Assembly (NCBI RefSeq): GCF_026107415.2
Contig: NZ_JAPCHX010000006.1
Location: forward strand, 1 to 64,000
Reading direction: 5' to 3'
Origin: Microbacterium sp. MPKO10
Lineage (GTDB): Bacteria > Actinomycetota > Actinomycetes > Actinomycetales > Microbacteriaceae
Length of the DNA: 64,000 nt
Part shown: positions 25,835 to 34,780 of the stretch, in pieces
How positions within the stretch are numbered: the stretch's first letter is position 1
Layout: the number at the start of each line of letters is the position of its first letter
The notes under the pieces: model-generated
The model's database searches: none
What the model saw: the letters and a program-made list of their open reading frames with translations, nothing else
Told to the model about the DNA's origin: nothing
Translations under genes and position numbers: made by a program

Positions 25835-26836
25835 ATGCATCCTGAGCTCCCACTGGCATTCGAGATCGGCTCCTACGTCGTTCTCGTGCTCATCCTCCTG
25901 TTCGACTTGCTCTTGGTGGTGCGGCGCCCCCACATCCCCTCGATGAAGGAGTCGGCTCTCTGGGTTGCGTTCTACGTCACCCTCGCGCTCGTCTTCGCGG
26001 GGTTGATGCTTCTTTTCGCCGGTGGCGACTTCGCGGGGGAGTTCCTCGCCGGCTGGCTGACCGAATACAGTCTTTCCGTCGACAACTTGTTTGTCTTTGT
26101 CATCATCATGACGAAATTCGCGGTGCCGAAGAAGCTCCAGCAGGAAGTCCTGATGGTGGGAATCATCATCGCTCTGATCTTCCGTGGCATCTTCATCATT
26201 GCCGGCGCGACACTGATCGAGCATTTCAGCGCCGTGTTCTACATCTTCGGTGCCTTCCTGCTGTACACAGCATGGAAGCAGGCGTTTGGTGACAGCGACG
26301 ACGAGAGCGAGGGCGACTCGTGGTTCACCCGGTTCATGCGCCGCAAGATGAAGGTCGCACCGGACTTCGATGGCTCGAAGCTGCGCACCGTCGTCGACGG
26401 CCGCAGAATGTGGACGCCCATGGTGATGGTCTTCCTTGCCATCGGAGCGACCGACGTCATGTTCGCGATCGATTCGATCCCCGCAATCTTCGGCATCACA
26501 CAGAGCCCGTTCATCGTCTTTACAGCGAACATCTTCGCGTTGATGGGGCTTCGCCAGCTCTACTTCATGCTGGGCGGACTCCTCGAGAAGCTTGAGTACC
26601 TGCATTACGGAATCGCCTTCATTCTCGCGTTCATCGGAGTGAAGCTGGTCTTCCACGCGCTGCATGTGAATGAGCTGCCGTTCATCAATGGGGGTGAGCC
26701 CGTGCTCTGGATCCCTGAGATCAGCACGTGGGTATCGCTCGGCGTCATCATCGCCTCGATGGCTGTCGCGACGGTCGCAAGCCTCATCGCCGCACGCCGC
26801 AAGGGGGGAGCGGAGCGCGAGATCTCCGGCGAGTGA
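25835..26836 (+). CDS. TerC family integral membrane protein
   Basis: A 333-residue membrane protein with about nine helices. The family's acidic membrane residues are present: TEYSLSVDNLFVFVIIM in the first half and ATDVMFAIDSIPAIFGIT in the second, a paired D/N-D arrangement. A charged cytoplasmic loop (GDSDDESEGDSW...) separates the halves. TerC/Alx-type proteins export Mn2+ or supply metal to exported enzymes (established for several members). The Mn riboswitch upstream strongly supports a manganese role here. I chose the ATG at 25835 (AAAGG ribosome site) over an upstream in-frame start at 25751 because the latter lies inside the riboswitch. The stop codon overlaps the promoter region of the leuCD leader. 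Confidence 0.94.
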   Translation: MHPELPLAFEIGSYVVLVLILLFDLLLVVRRPHIPSMKESALWVAFYVTLALVFAGLMLLFAGGDFAGEFLAGWLTEYSLSVDNLFVFVIIMTKFAVPKKLQQEVLMVGIIIALIFRGIFIIAGATLIEHFSAVFYIFGAFLLYTAWKQAFGDSDDESEGDSWFTRFMRRKMKVAPDFDGSKLRTVVDGRRMWTPMVMVFLAIGATDVMFAIDSIPAIFGITQSPFIVFTANIFALMGLRQLYFMLGGLLEKLEYLHYGIAFILAFIGVKLVFHALHVNELPFINGGEPVLWIPEISTWVSLGVIIASMAVATVASLIAARRKGGAEREISGE

Positions 26837-26842
26837 TATCCT
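26837..26842 (+). promoter_or_regulatory. -10 box of the leuCD leader transcript
   Basis: TATCCT begins directly after the terC stop codon. It lies 6 nt before the GTG of the leader peptide, so the transcript would start at the leader's own start codon. Confidence 0.55.
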
Positions 26843-26848
26843 TGCCAC

Positions 26849-26890
26849 GTGCTGTTCGGTCTGCTTCTTAGCTGCCGCGGCGAGGCCTAG
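26849..26890 (+). CDS. Leucine leader peptide of the leuCD operon
   Basis: A 13-codon ORF beginning GTG CTG TTC GGT CTG CTT CTT AGC, encoding M-LFGLLLSCRGEA. Four of the 13 residues are leucine, three of them consecutive. It has no ribosome site. The start codon lies 6 nt after a TATCCT -10 box, so translation is probably leaderless. The last five codons form the 5' arm of an 11-bp hairpin. This is the layout of an amino-acid-controlled attenuator: scarcity of Leu-tRNA would stall the ribosome at the Leu codons and cover the hairpin's 5' arm. Leucine leader peptides are known upstream of leu genes in actinobacteria; this instance is inferred from sequence. Confidence 0.7.
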   Translation: MLFGLLLSCRGEA

Positions 26891-26912
26891 TCTTCAGGCA
26901 TCCTCGTCGCGG
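26875..26912 (+). terminator. Attenuator hairpin upstream of leuC
   Basis: CCGCGGCGAGG (26875-26885) pairs with CCTCGTCGCGG (26902-26912) over 11 bp with one G-U pair and a 16-nt loop. The 5' arm lies in the end of the leucine leader peptide. No T-tract follows. A possible competing helix is GAGGC (26882-26886) with GCCTC (26924-26928). It may act as terminator or as a folding switch; which is not decided by sequence. Confidence 0.6.
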
Positions 26913-26956
26913 AGTCTGGTGACGCCTCTTTCACTTCACCCCAAGGAAGCACTTCA

Positions 26957-28390
<1,434 letters not shown>

Positions 28391-28395
28391 GAATC

Positions 28396-28992
28396 ATGCA
28401 GAAATTCACAACTGTGACGGGGATCGCCGCTCCATTGAAGCGGTCAAACGTCGACACCGACCAGATCATCCCCGCTGTCTACCTGAAGCGCGTCACGAAG
28501 ACCGGCTTCGATGACGCCCTGTTCGCCGGCTGGCGACAGGATCCCGAATTCGTGCTCAACAGACCGGAGTTCTCGGGTGCCAGCATCCTGGTCGCCGGCC
28601 CGGATTTCGGCACGGGATCGTCACGTGAGCATGCGGTCTGGGCGCTGCGCGACTTCGGTTTCGCCGTCGTTCTGAGCCCGCGTTTTGGAGACATCTTCCG
28701 GGGGAACTCCGGCAAGCAAGGCCTGCTGGCCGCCCAGATCAGCGAAGATGACCTCGAACGGCTCTGGGCGGTCATCGACGAGAACCCGGGCGTTGAGTTC
28801 ACCGTGAGCCTTGATGATAAGACCGTGACAGCCGGTGACGTTCAGGTGCCATTCGATATCGATGATTACACTAGGTGGCGCCTGCTCGAGGGGCTCGATG
28901 ACATCGCGTTGACACTTCGCAATGAAGACGCGATCACCACATTCGAGGCGACGCGGGCCACATGGCGTCCGCAGACTTTGCCCGCCAAATAG
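28396..28992 (+). CDS. leuD: 3-isopropylmalate dehydratase small subunit
   Basis: The 198-residue swivelling domain that pairs with LeuC. Landmarks are [21 protein letters not shown] at the N-terminus, [17 protein letters not shown] (substrate-binding) and [15 protein letters not shown]. It has the usual length. It begins 5 nt after leuC. The murA gene follows after 20 nt with TTG as its start, so leuCD and the cell-wall genes may share a transcript. Confidence 0.98.
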   Translation: MQKFTTVTGIAAPLKRSNVDTDQIIPAVYLKRVTKTGFDDALFAGWRQDPEFVLNRPEFSGASILVAGPDFGTGSSREHAVWALRDFGFAVVLSPRFGDIFRGNSGKQGLLAAQISEDDLERLWAVIDENPGVEFTVSLDDKTVTAGDVQVPFDIDDYTRWRLLEGLDDIALTLRNEDAITTFEATRATWRPQTLPAK

Positions 28993-29012
28993 CCAAATAA
29001 TAGGGGCACGTA

Positions 29013-30383
29013 TTGAAGACACTTGTTCAGGACGCAACGCGGGTGGGGGCAGGCGTGGCATTGCACGCAGACTCGATCACGATCCGCGGCGGGCAGCCTC
29101 TCAACGGACGCATCGAGCTCAAGGGAGCGAAGAACCTCGTCACCAAGGCGATGGTCGCCGCGCTTCTCGGTGACACCCCGAGCGTCTTGAAAGACGTTCC
29201 CGACATCAGCGATGTGCGCGTCGTACGCGGACTGCTCGACGTTCACGGTGTGAAGATCACCGACGGCGAGGAAGACGGTGAACTGCATCTGGATCCAGGT
29301 GCCGTCGAGTCTGCCCACATGGCTGACATCGATGCCCACGCGGGCTCGAGTCGCATTCCGATCCTGTTCTGCGGACCGCTTCTGCACCGCCTCGGCGAGG
29401 CATTCATCCCGGATCTCGGCGGGTGCCGCATTGGCGACCGACCCATCGACTTCCACCTGGATGTTCTGCGCACGTTCGGTGCGGTCGTCGAGAAGCTGCC
29501 CAGCGGAATCCGGCTCTCGGCCCCGACCGGGCTCCGAGGCGCCAAGATCGAACTGCCCTACCCGAGTGTCGGCGCAACCGAGCAGGTTCTCCTCACCGCC
29601 GTGCGCAGTGAGGGCATCACAGAACTCCGCGGTGCCGCCATCGAGCCCGAGATCATGGATCTCATCAACATCCTGCAGAAGATGGGCGCGATCATCTCCG
29701 TCGACACCGATCGTGTCATCCGCATTGAGGGGGTCACGGCGCTCAGCGGGTACTCGCATCGGGCACTTTTCGACCGCAACGAGGCGGCCAGCTGGGCTGC
29801 CGCGGCGCTCGCGACCGAAGGCGACATCTTCGTCGGTGGAGCTCGGCAGTCTGAGATGCTGACCTTCCTCAACGTCTTCCGCAAGGTGGGCGGCGAATTC
29901 GAGATCCACGAGGACGGGATCCGGTTCTACCACCCGGGAACGGCTCTGAATCCTGTCATCATCGAGACGGACGTGCACCCGGGCTTCATGACGGACTGGC
30001 AGCAACCTCTCGTCGTCGCCCTGACCAAGGCGCAGGGTGTTTCCATCGTGCACGAGACCGTCTACGAGAAGCGCTTCGGCTTCGTGGACGCGCTCGTCGA
30101 GATGGGGGCGACGATCCAGATCCACCGCGAGTGCCTCGGCGGGCAGGCCTGCCGATTCGGTCAGCGCAACTTCAACCACTCTGCCGTGATCTCGGGGCCG
30201 AGCACGCTGCACGGTGCCGACATCGTCGTTCCCGACCTGCGCGGAGGGTTCTCGCACCTCATCGCGGCGCTCAGCGCTGAGGGAACCTCACGCGTCTCAA
30301 ACGTCGGAATTATCAGCCGCGGATACGAGCGCTTCCTTGAGAAGCTGCAGCTGCTCGGGGCCGACTTCACAATCGAAGGATAA
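29013..30383 (+). CDS. murA: UDP-N-acetylglucosamine 1-carboxyvinyltransferase
   Basis: Transfers enolpyruvate from PEP to UDP-GlcNAc, the first committed step of peptidoglycan synthesis in the cytoplasm. The 456-residue protein has the two-domain fold seen as repeats, KGAKNLVTKAMVAALLGDTPSVL at the N-terminus, the catalytic loop LGGCRIGDRPIDFHLDVL and the C-terminal PDLRGGFSHLIAALSAEGTS. The loop keeps the cysteine that fosfomycin alkylates; mycobacterial MurA has Asp there. On this evidence the enzyme itself should be fosfomycin-sensitive (inference). The start is TTG at 29013, preceded by AGGGG. The sequence is of the actinobacterial MurA type that sits beside leuD. Confidence 0.96.
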   Translation: MKTLVQDATRVGAGVALHADSITIRGGQPLNGRIELKGAKNLVTKAMVAALLGDTPSVLKDVPDISDVRVVRGLLDVHGVKITDGEEDGELHLDPGAVESAHMADIDAHAGSSRIPILFCGPLLHRLGEAFIPDLGGCRIGDRPIDFHLDVLRTFGAVVEKLPSGIRLSAPTGLRGAKIELPYPSVGATEQVLLTAVRSEGITELRGAAIEPEIMDLINILQKMGAIISVDTDRVIRIEGVTALSGYSHRALFDRNEAASWAAAALATEGDIFVGGARQSEMLTFLNVFRKVGGEFEIHEDGIRFYHPGTALNPVIIETDVHPGFMTDWQQPLVVALTKAQGVSIVHETVYEKRFGFVDALVEMGATIQIHRECLGGQACRFGQRNFNHSAVISGPSTLHGADIVVPDLRGGFSHLIAALSAEGTSRVSNVGIISRGYERFLEKLQLLGADFTIEG

Positions 30384-30390
30384 TGGGGGA

Positions 30391-31173
30391 GTGTCAGACA
30401 CTCCGAAGCCATTGCCACAGACGTCAGTGAAGCGCAGCACCGAGAAGTCGCGTCCGTCGGTCTTCTGGATCCTCGCGGCGATCATCTTGCCGATCGCGCG
30501 CGTGATGATGAAGATCACGATCATCGACGGACACAAGCTTCCGAAGAACGGCCCGTTCATTCTCGCGCCGAATCACTACAGCGAGATCGACCCAATCGTG
30601 ATCGGAATCGCGACCTGGAAGATCGGCCGTGTCCCGCGGTTCATGGCGAAATCGTCACTGTTTCGCATTCCTGTCGTCGGGCGCCTCCTTCGAGCCTCCG
30701 GACAGATACCGGTCGAGCGTGAGGGCTCGTCGAGAGGAAACGGACCGATCGACGCTGCCGGTACGCTCGTGACAACGGGCGGGGGCGTCATCGTGTATCC
30801 CGAGGGAACCCTGACGCGTGACCCGGATCTGTGGCCCATGCGTGGCAAGACCGGGGCAGCGCGCATGGCGCTCACGCACGATCTTCCCGTGATCCCGATT
30901 GCCCACTGGGGAACCCAAAAAGTGATGGCACGCTACGCGAAGAAGGTCAGTTTCTTCCCGCCCAAGAAGATCACGATCAAGGTGGGCGATGCCGTCGATC
31001 TGTCCGCCTTCGACGGACGCGCGCGAGATTCCGCTGCCTTCGCGGCCGCGACCGGTACGATCATGGACGCGATCACGGCTGAACTCGAGGATATCCGCCA
31101 CGAGAAGGCACCCTCCGAACGCTGGGATCCGACCAAGCACAATCAGAGGGAGACTGGACGCTTTGAGTCGTAA
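30391..31173 (+). CDS. plsC: 1-acyl-sn-glycerol-3-phosphate acyltransferase
   Basis: Acylates lysophosphatidic acid to phosphatidic acid at the membrane. The 260-residue protein has a basic N-terminus and one hydrophobic segment (VFWILAAIILPIARVMM). It has the catalytic NHYSEIDPIVIG (an NHx4D-type block, with His and Asp), a second block FMAKSSLFRIPVVGRLLRASGQIPVERE, and YPEGTLTRDPDLWPMRGKTGAARMAL with the glycerophosphate-binding EGT. Start GTG at 30391 follows GGGGGA and lies 7 nt after murA; the frame is open upstream inside murA. It overlaps gpsA by 11 nt, coupling two steps of phospholipid synthesis. Confidence 0.95.
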   Translation: MSDTPKPLPQTSVKRSTEKSRPSVFWILAAIILPIARVMMKITIIDGHKLPKNGPFILAPNHYSEIDPIVIGIATWKIGRVPRFMAKSSLFRIPVVGRLLRASGQIPVEREGSSRGNGPIDAAGTLVTTGGGVIVYPEGTLTRDPDLWPMRGKTGAARMALTHDLPVIPIAHWGTQKVMARYAKKVSFFPPKKITIKVGDAVDLSAFDGRARDSAAFAAATGTIMDAITAELEDIRHEKAPSERWDPTKHNQRETGRFES

Positions 31174-32287
31174 GACGACGACGGCCCGAGTGGCGGTGAT
31201 CGGTTCGGGCAGCTGGGGCACCACGTTCGGCAAGATCCTCGCCGACGGCGGCAGCGATGTCACCATGTGGGCGCGCCGCGCCGAAGTTGCGCGGGACATC
31301 TCGAAGAATCACCGCAATCAGGACTACCTGCCCGGTGTGACGCTTCCCCCGCGGATGACCGCGGTGACGAAGCTCGCCGACGCCGTCGCGGGCGCTCAGC
31401 ACGTCTTCGTCGCCGTTCCAAGCCAGTCGCTGCGCGACAACCTCGTCGAGCTGCGCCCGCATCTGGCCGACGAGGCCAGCATCGTGTCGCTCATGAAAGG
31501 CGTCGAACGCAGCTCGGGGATGCGCATGAGCCAGGTCATCGAGGAAACCCTGGATTGGGATCCGGCACGTGTCGCGGCAGCATCCGGCCCCAACCTGGCG
31601 CTCGAAATCGCCAAAGAGCAGCCGACGGCCGCGGTTGTGGCCTCACAGAGTCTCGAGACGGCCCAGGCGATCGCGCTGCTCGCCCGCAACTCGTATTTTC
31701 GGACCTTCGTCAACACCGACGTGATCGGGACGGAATTCGGCGGCGTGCTGAAGAACCTCATTGCCGTCGCCATCGGTATCGTCGACGGCGTCGGCTACGG
31801 AGAAAACACCAAGGCATCGATCATCACACGCGGTCTCGTTGAGATGACGGACTTTGCCGTGGCGTTCGGTGCCCAGCCCGAGACGCTCTCCGGCCTTGCA
31901 GGACTGGGCGACCTGATCGCCACGTGTCAGTCGCCGCTGTCCCGTAATAACACGGCGGGCAGACTGCTCGGCCAAGGGTATAGTTTCTCGTCGGTCGTCA
32001 AGCAGATGCAGCAGACGGCCGAAGGTCTCGCTTCGGTGGGGCCGGTGCTGGAGATGGCTGATTCGGTTGGTGTGAGCATGCCGATCGTGCAGCAGGTCAA
32101 GCAGGTTCTCGACGGAACGCTCGACCCCAAGGGAATCGCCCCGCACCTGACAACCGAATCAGACGAACCCCAGGGGGAGAGGACGACCGATGATGCGAAA
32201 GCTGCGGGTGGCGGTGCTGTTTGGGGGGCTCTCAAGCGAGCATTCGATCAGTTGCGCAACGGCGGCGGGAGTGCTGGGAGCGATTGA
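31163..32287 (+). CDS. gpsA: Glycerol-3-phosphate dehydrogenase [NAD(P)+], with C-terminal extension overlapping ddl
   Basis: Reduces dihydroxyacetone phosphate to sn-glycerol 3-phosphate, the phospholipid backbone. The 374-residue protein has the Rossmann motif VAVIGSGSWGTTFGKILADGG, VSLMKGVE, AASGPNLALEIA, and the catalytic-lysine region FGGVLKNLIAVAIGIVDGVGYGENTKASIITRG. It ends in a Gly/Ala-rich tail of about 30 residues encoded within the first 98 nt of ddl in another frame. The usual enzyme ends about 30-40 residues earlier. The TTG start at 31163 overlaps the plsC stop; the conserved N-terminus begins shortly after it. Confidence 0.95.
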   Translation: MSRKTTTARVAVIGSGSWGTTFGKILADGGSDVTMWARRAEVARDISKNHRNQDYLPGVTLPPRMTAVTKLADAVAGAQHVFVAVPSQSLRDNLVELRPHLADEASIVSLMKGVERSSGMRMSQVIEETLDWDPARVAAASGPNLALEIAKEQPTAAVVASQSLETAQAIALLARNSYFRTFVNTDVIGTEFGGVLKNLIAVAIGIVDGVGYGENTKASIITRGLVEMTDFAVAFGAQPETLSGLAGLGDLIATCQSPLSRNNTAGRLLGQGYSFSSVVKQMQQTAEGLASVGPVLEMADSVGVSMPIVQQVKQVLDGTLDPKGIAPHLTTESDEPQGERTTDDAKAAGGGAVWGALKRAFDQLRNGGGSAGSD

Positions 32288-33284
32288 CCGCGACCGATTC
32301 GAGGTGATTCCCATTGGGATCACACGGGCCGGACAATACGTTCTGCAAGACGACCTCAGCACGTTCTCGCTCGATCGCGCCGAACTCCCCGAGGTCACGG
32401 ACAACGGCACTCGGGTGCGCTGGCCCGATGACGCGACGAGTCGTGAGATGACACTCGAGCGCGACGGAGAAGTCGTCTCGCTCGGCGTCATCGACGTGGT
32501 ATTCCCGATCCTGCACGGAACGTCGGGCGAAGACGGCACGATTCAGGGGCTTCTCGAACTCGCGGGGCTTCCCTATGTCGGCTCCGGTGTGCTCGCCTCA
32601 GCCCTGGGCATGGACAAGCACTTCACCAAGACGGTGCTTCAGCACGCCGGGATTACCGTGGCGCCCTGGAAGCGTGTGCGCAGCGCTGAGTGGGAGGCAA
32701 CTCCGGATGCTGCGGGCGCACTCCTCGAGGGGCTCACCCTTCCCGTCTTCGTGAAGCCGGCTCGAGCGGGCTCCAGCGTCGGCGTCAGCCGTGTCGCGCA
32801 CCCCGACGAGCTCGCTGAGGCCCTGCGCGTGGCGTTCGCCGAAGACGACTCCGCGATTGTGGAACAGGGGATCGATGGCCGTGAGGTCGAGATCGCTGTT
32901 CTCGGCGGGCGCCCGGGCGAAGCCGCCCGAACCTCTGATGTCGCCGGTGAGATCGTCGTCTCGGGACGAGACTTCTACGATTTCGACGCGAAGTACTTGG
33001 GGGCGGCTGGCATCGATCTGGTGTGCCCCGCTGAGGTGACAGGCGACGAGCTCGACGAGATGAAGTCCACTGCGCTCCACGCCTTCGATGCCGTCGGCGC
33101 CGAAGGGCTCGCCCGCGTCGACTTCTTTCTGGCGGACGACGGGTTCGTGCTCAACGAAGTGAACACGATGCCGGGGTTCACACCGATCTCGATGTTTCCC
33201 ACATGCTGGATCGCTTCGGGGCTCAGCTACAGCGACCTGATCACCGAACTCATCGAGGCCGGCAGAGAGCGCGGCGCTCGTTAA
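32190..33284 (+). CDS. ddl: D-alanine--D-alanine ligase
   Basis: ATP-grasp ligase making D-Ala-D-Ala for peptidoglycan. The 364-residue protein has the N-terminal LRVAVLFGGLSSEHSIS, HGTSGEDGTIQGLLELAGLPYVGSGVLASALGMDKHFTK, and the ATP-grasp lysine FVKPARAGSSVGVS. The catalytic C-terminal block is VLNEVNTMPGFTPISMFPTCW. The start lies 98 nt inside the 3' end of gpsA. The beta strand VAVLFGG is needed for the fold, so the overlap is real. ATG at 32193 is an equally good start. Its TAA stop shares the palindrome TTAA with the stop of the convergent DUF3515 gene. Confidence 0.96.
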   Translation: MMRKLRVAVLFGGLSSEHSISCATAAGVLGAIDRDRFEVIPIGITRAGQYVLQDDLSTFSLDRAELPEVTDNGTRVRWPDDATSREMTLERDGEVVSLGVIDVVFPILHGTSGEDGTIQGLLELAGLPYVGSGVLASALGMDKHFTKTVLQHAGITVAPWKRVRSAEWEATPDAAGALLEGLTLPVFVKPARAGSSVGVSRVAHPDELAEALRVAFAEDDSAIVEQGIDGREVEIAVLGGRPGEAARTSDVAGEIVVSGRDFYDFDAKYLGAAGIDLVCPAEVTGDELDEMKSTALHAFDAVGAEGLARVDFFLADDGFVLNEVNTMPGFTPISMFPTCWIASGLSYSDLITELIEAGRERGAR

Positions 33285-33754
33285 CCGGTGACGTCCTCAG
33301 CGTTCAGGCACTTCTCCGACTGATCGATCACGCTGACCGCGGCTGAGAGGTCGAGCAGAGCAGATCCGGACGCTTCGCGGTTGTCGATCACGACCTCGAC
33401 GGCGGGCGTCCGCCCGTACGTCGTGAATCGATAGATCGGTGCCTCGCTGTCATCACGCACCCAGTCGACGCCATCCACGCTGAAGCAGGGCATAGTCGTC
33501 GGCCCGATGGGCGTGACGCCGCAGTGCAGCAGGATCGAGGCGGGATCGCCCCACGCTCCGGTCGCCTGAGCCGTCGTCTGGCGTTTGTCGAAATCGCCGA
33601 CGGCGTCGGGAAGACGCACCGTGACAGCGGCACACATCGGGTCATTCGAATCGGGGGCGGGCTCCATGGCGACTGCGCCGGCACAGCCCGTCAGAGAGAG
33701 GGCTGACGCGGCAATGAGGAGAGACGCCGAGAGGGCACGGGCACGGTTACGCAT
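33281..33754 (-). CDS. DUF3515 family lipoprotein
   Basis: A 157-residue predicted lipoprotein. After a basic start (RNRARA), a hydrophobic segment ends in the lipobox SLTGC (Cys at about residue 24). The mature domain has conserved cysteines (DPMCAAV, LLHCGV, PCFSVDGVDWV, EKCLN). These and YRFTTYGRTPAVEVVID are typical of the actinobacterial DUF3515 family, of unknown function. The start I chose has a -10 box (TAGCCT, minus strand) 7 nt upstream, suggesting a leaderless message; the longer open frame upstream overlaps thiL on the other strand. It is divergent from thiL with only 24 bp between the two ATGs. Confidence 0.88.
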   Translation of the reverse strand: MRNRARALSASLLIAASALSLTGCAGAVAMEPAPDSNDPMCAAVTVRLPDAVGDFDKRQTTAQATGAWGDPASILLHCGVTPIGPTTMPCFSVDGVDWVRDDSEAPIYRFTTYGRTPAVEVVIDNREASGSALLDLSAAVSVIDQSEKCLNAEDVTG

Positions 33755-33761
33755 CACATTC

Positions 33762-33771
33762 AGGCTACCGT
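33762..33771. promoter_or_regulatory. Overlapping divergent -10 boxes (DUF3515 gene / thiL)
   Basis: AGGCTACCGT contains TAGCCT on the minus strand (33767-33762) and TACCGT on the plus strand (33766-33771). They share one TA step. Each box lies 7 nt before an ATG (33754 on minus, 33779 on plus). Both genes would be leaderless and read from one bidirectional promoter. Confidence 0.6.
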
Positions 33772-33778
33772 TGATGGT

Positions 33779-34780
33779 ATGGGGTTCTCTGACAGCGCTG
33801 GTGGGCCGAGTGTCGCCGAGGTGAGCGAGGGCGAGGTGCTCGCTCGCATCTTCCCGCGCCTTCCCGAGGCCGATGCGGCTCTCATCGGTCCGGGCGATGA
33901 CAGCGCTGTTCTCGCGGTTCCCGATGGGCGCACCGTTGTGACGACGGACATGATGGTGCACGGTCCCGATTTTCGGCAGGCCTGGTCGACACCGTGGCAG
34001 CTGGGCTGGAAGGCCGCGGCCACGAACCTGTCTGACGTCGCCGCCATGGGCGCGAGCCCGACAGCCCTTCTCGTCGCACTCGCGGTGCCGGAGTCCACAC
34101 CCGTCGCCGACGTGGAACGGTTCGCAGACGGACTCCGCGATGCGTGTCACGCTCTCGCGCCGGGGTGCGGCGTGGTTGGCGGAGACCTCTCGGTGTCCGA
34201 CACCTTTACGATCGCCGTGACCGCATTCGGAGATCTCGCCGGGCTTGCTCCCGTCCTGCGCTCAGGAGCGCGGCCGGGAGATATCGTCGCGGTCTCCGGT
34301 CCCCTCGGGCTCGCGGCGCGCGGGCTGGAGCTTCTGTTCCGGGATGGTGTCGATGAGGACGGCGTCCCCGATGCTTCCCGTGCGCGTCGGCTGCGGGAGC
34401 AGCATCCGGATCTCATCCTCGCGCAGCTCACCCCGTCGCCTCCGATCAGCGATGGGCCGCGTGCGGCTCGTGCGGGTGCGACGGCCATGATGGACATCTC
34501 CGATGGCCTCGCTCTTGACGCATCGCGCCTAGGACGGGCAAGCGGAGTGACGATCGCTCTGGAGTCTTTGCTGCTCGGAGATGAGCCGACTGCGGCTCTG
34601 CACGGAGGCGAGGACCACGGCCTGCTCGCGTGCTTCCCCGCCGGTACGAATGTGCCGGACGGATTTGCCCGTATCGGGATGGTGGTGGATCGGGGAAGCG
34701 ATGTCGTCACCTGCGACGGGGCTGCTGTCGAGGCGCGCGGGTGGGATCCTTACACGGCGTGGGACGGCGCTTCCGGCTGA
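33779..34780 (+). CDS. thiL: Thiamine-monophosphate kinase
   Basis: Phosphorylates thiamine monophosphate to the active cofactor thiamine diphosphate. The 333-residue AIR-synthase-fold protein has GPGDDSAVLAVPDGRTVVTTDMMVHGPDFR (Mg-nucleotide site), KAAATNLSDVAAMGASPTALLVALA, GCGVVGGDLS and MMDISDGLALDASRLG. The ATG at 33779 follows a -10 box by 7 nt with no ribosome site. It is the distal gene after ddl but is read from its own bidirectional promoter. Its 3' end overlaps the convergent rsmD by 31 bp. Confidence 0.96.
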   Translation: MGFSDSAGGPSVAEVSEGEVLARIFPRLPEADAALIGPGDDSAVLAVPDGRTVVTTDMMVHGPDFRQAWSTPWQLGWKAAATNLSDVAAMGASPTALLVALAVPESTPVADVERFADGLRDACHALAPGCGVVGGDLSVSDTFTIAVTAFGDLAGLAPVLRSGARPGDIVAVSGPLGLAARGLELLFRDGVDEDGVPDASRARRLREQHPDLILAQLTPSPPISDGPRAARAGATAMMDISDGLALDASRLGRASGVTIALESLLLGDEPTAALHGGEDHGLLACFPAGTNVPDGFARIGMVVDRGSDVVTCDGAAVEARGWDPYTAWDGASG

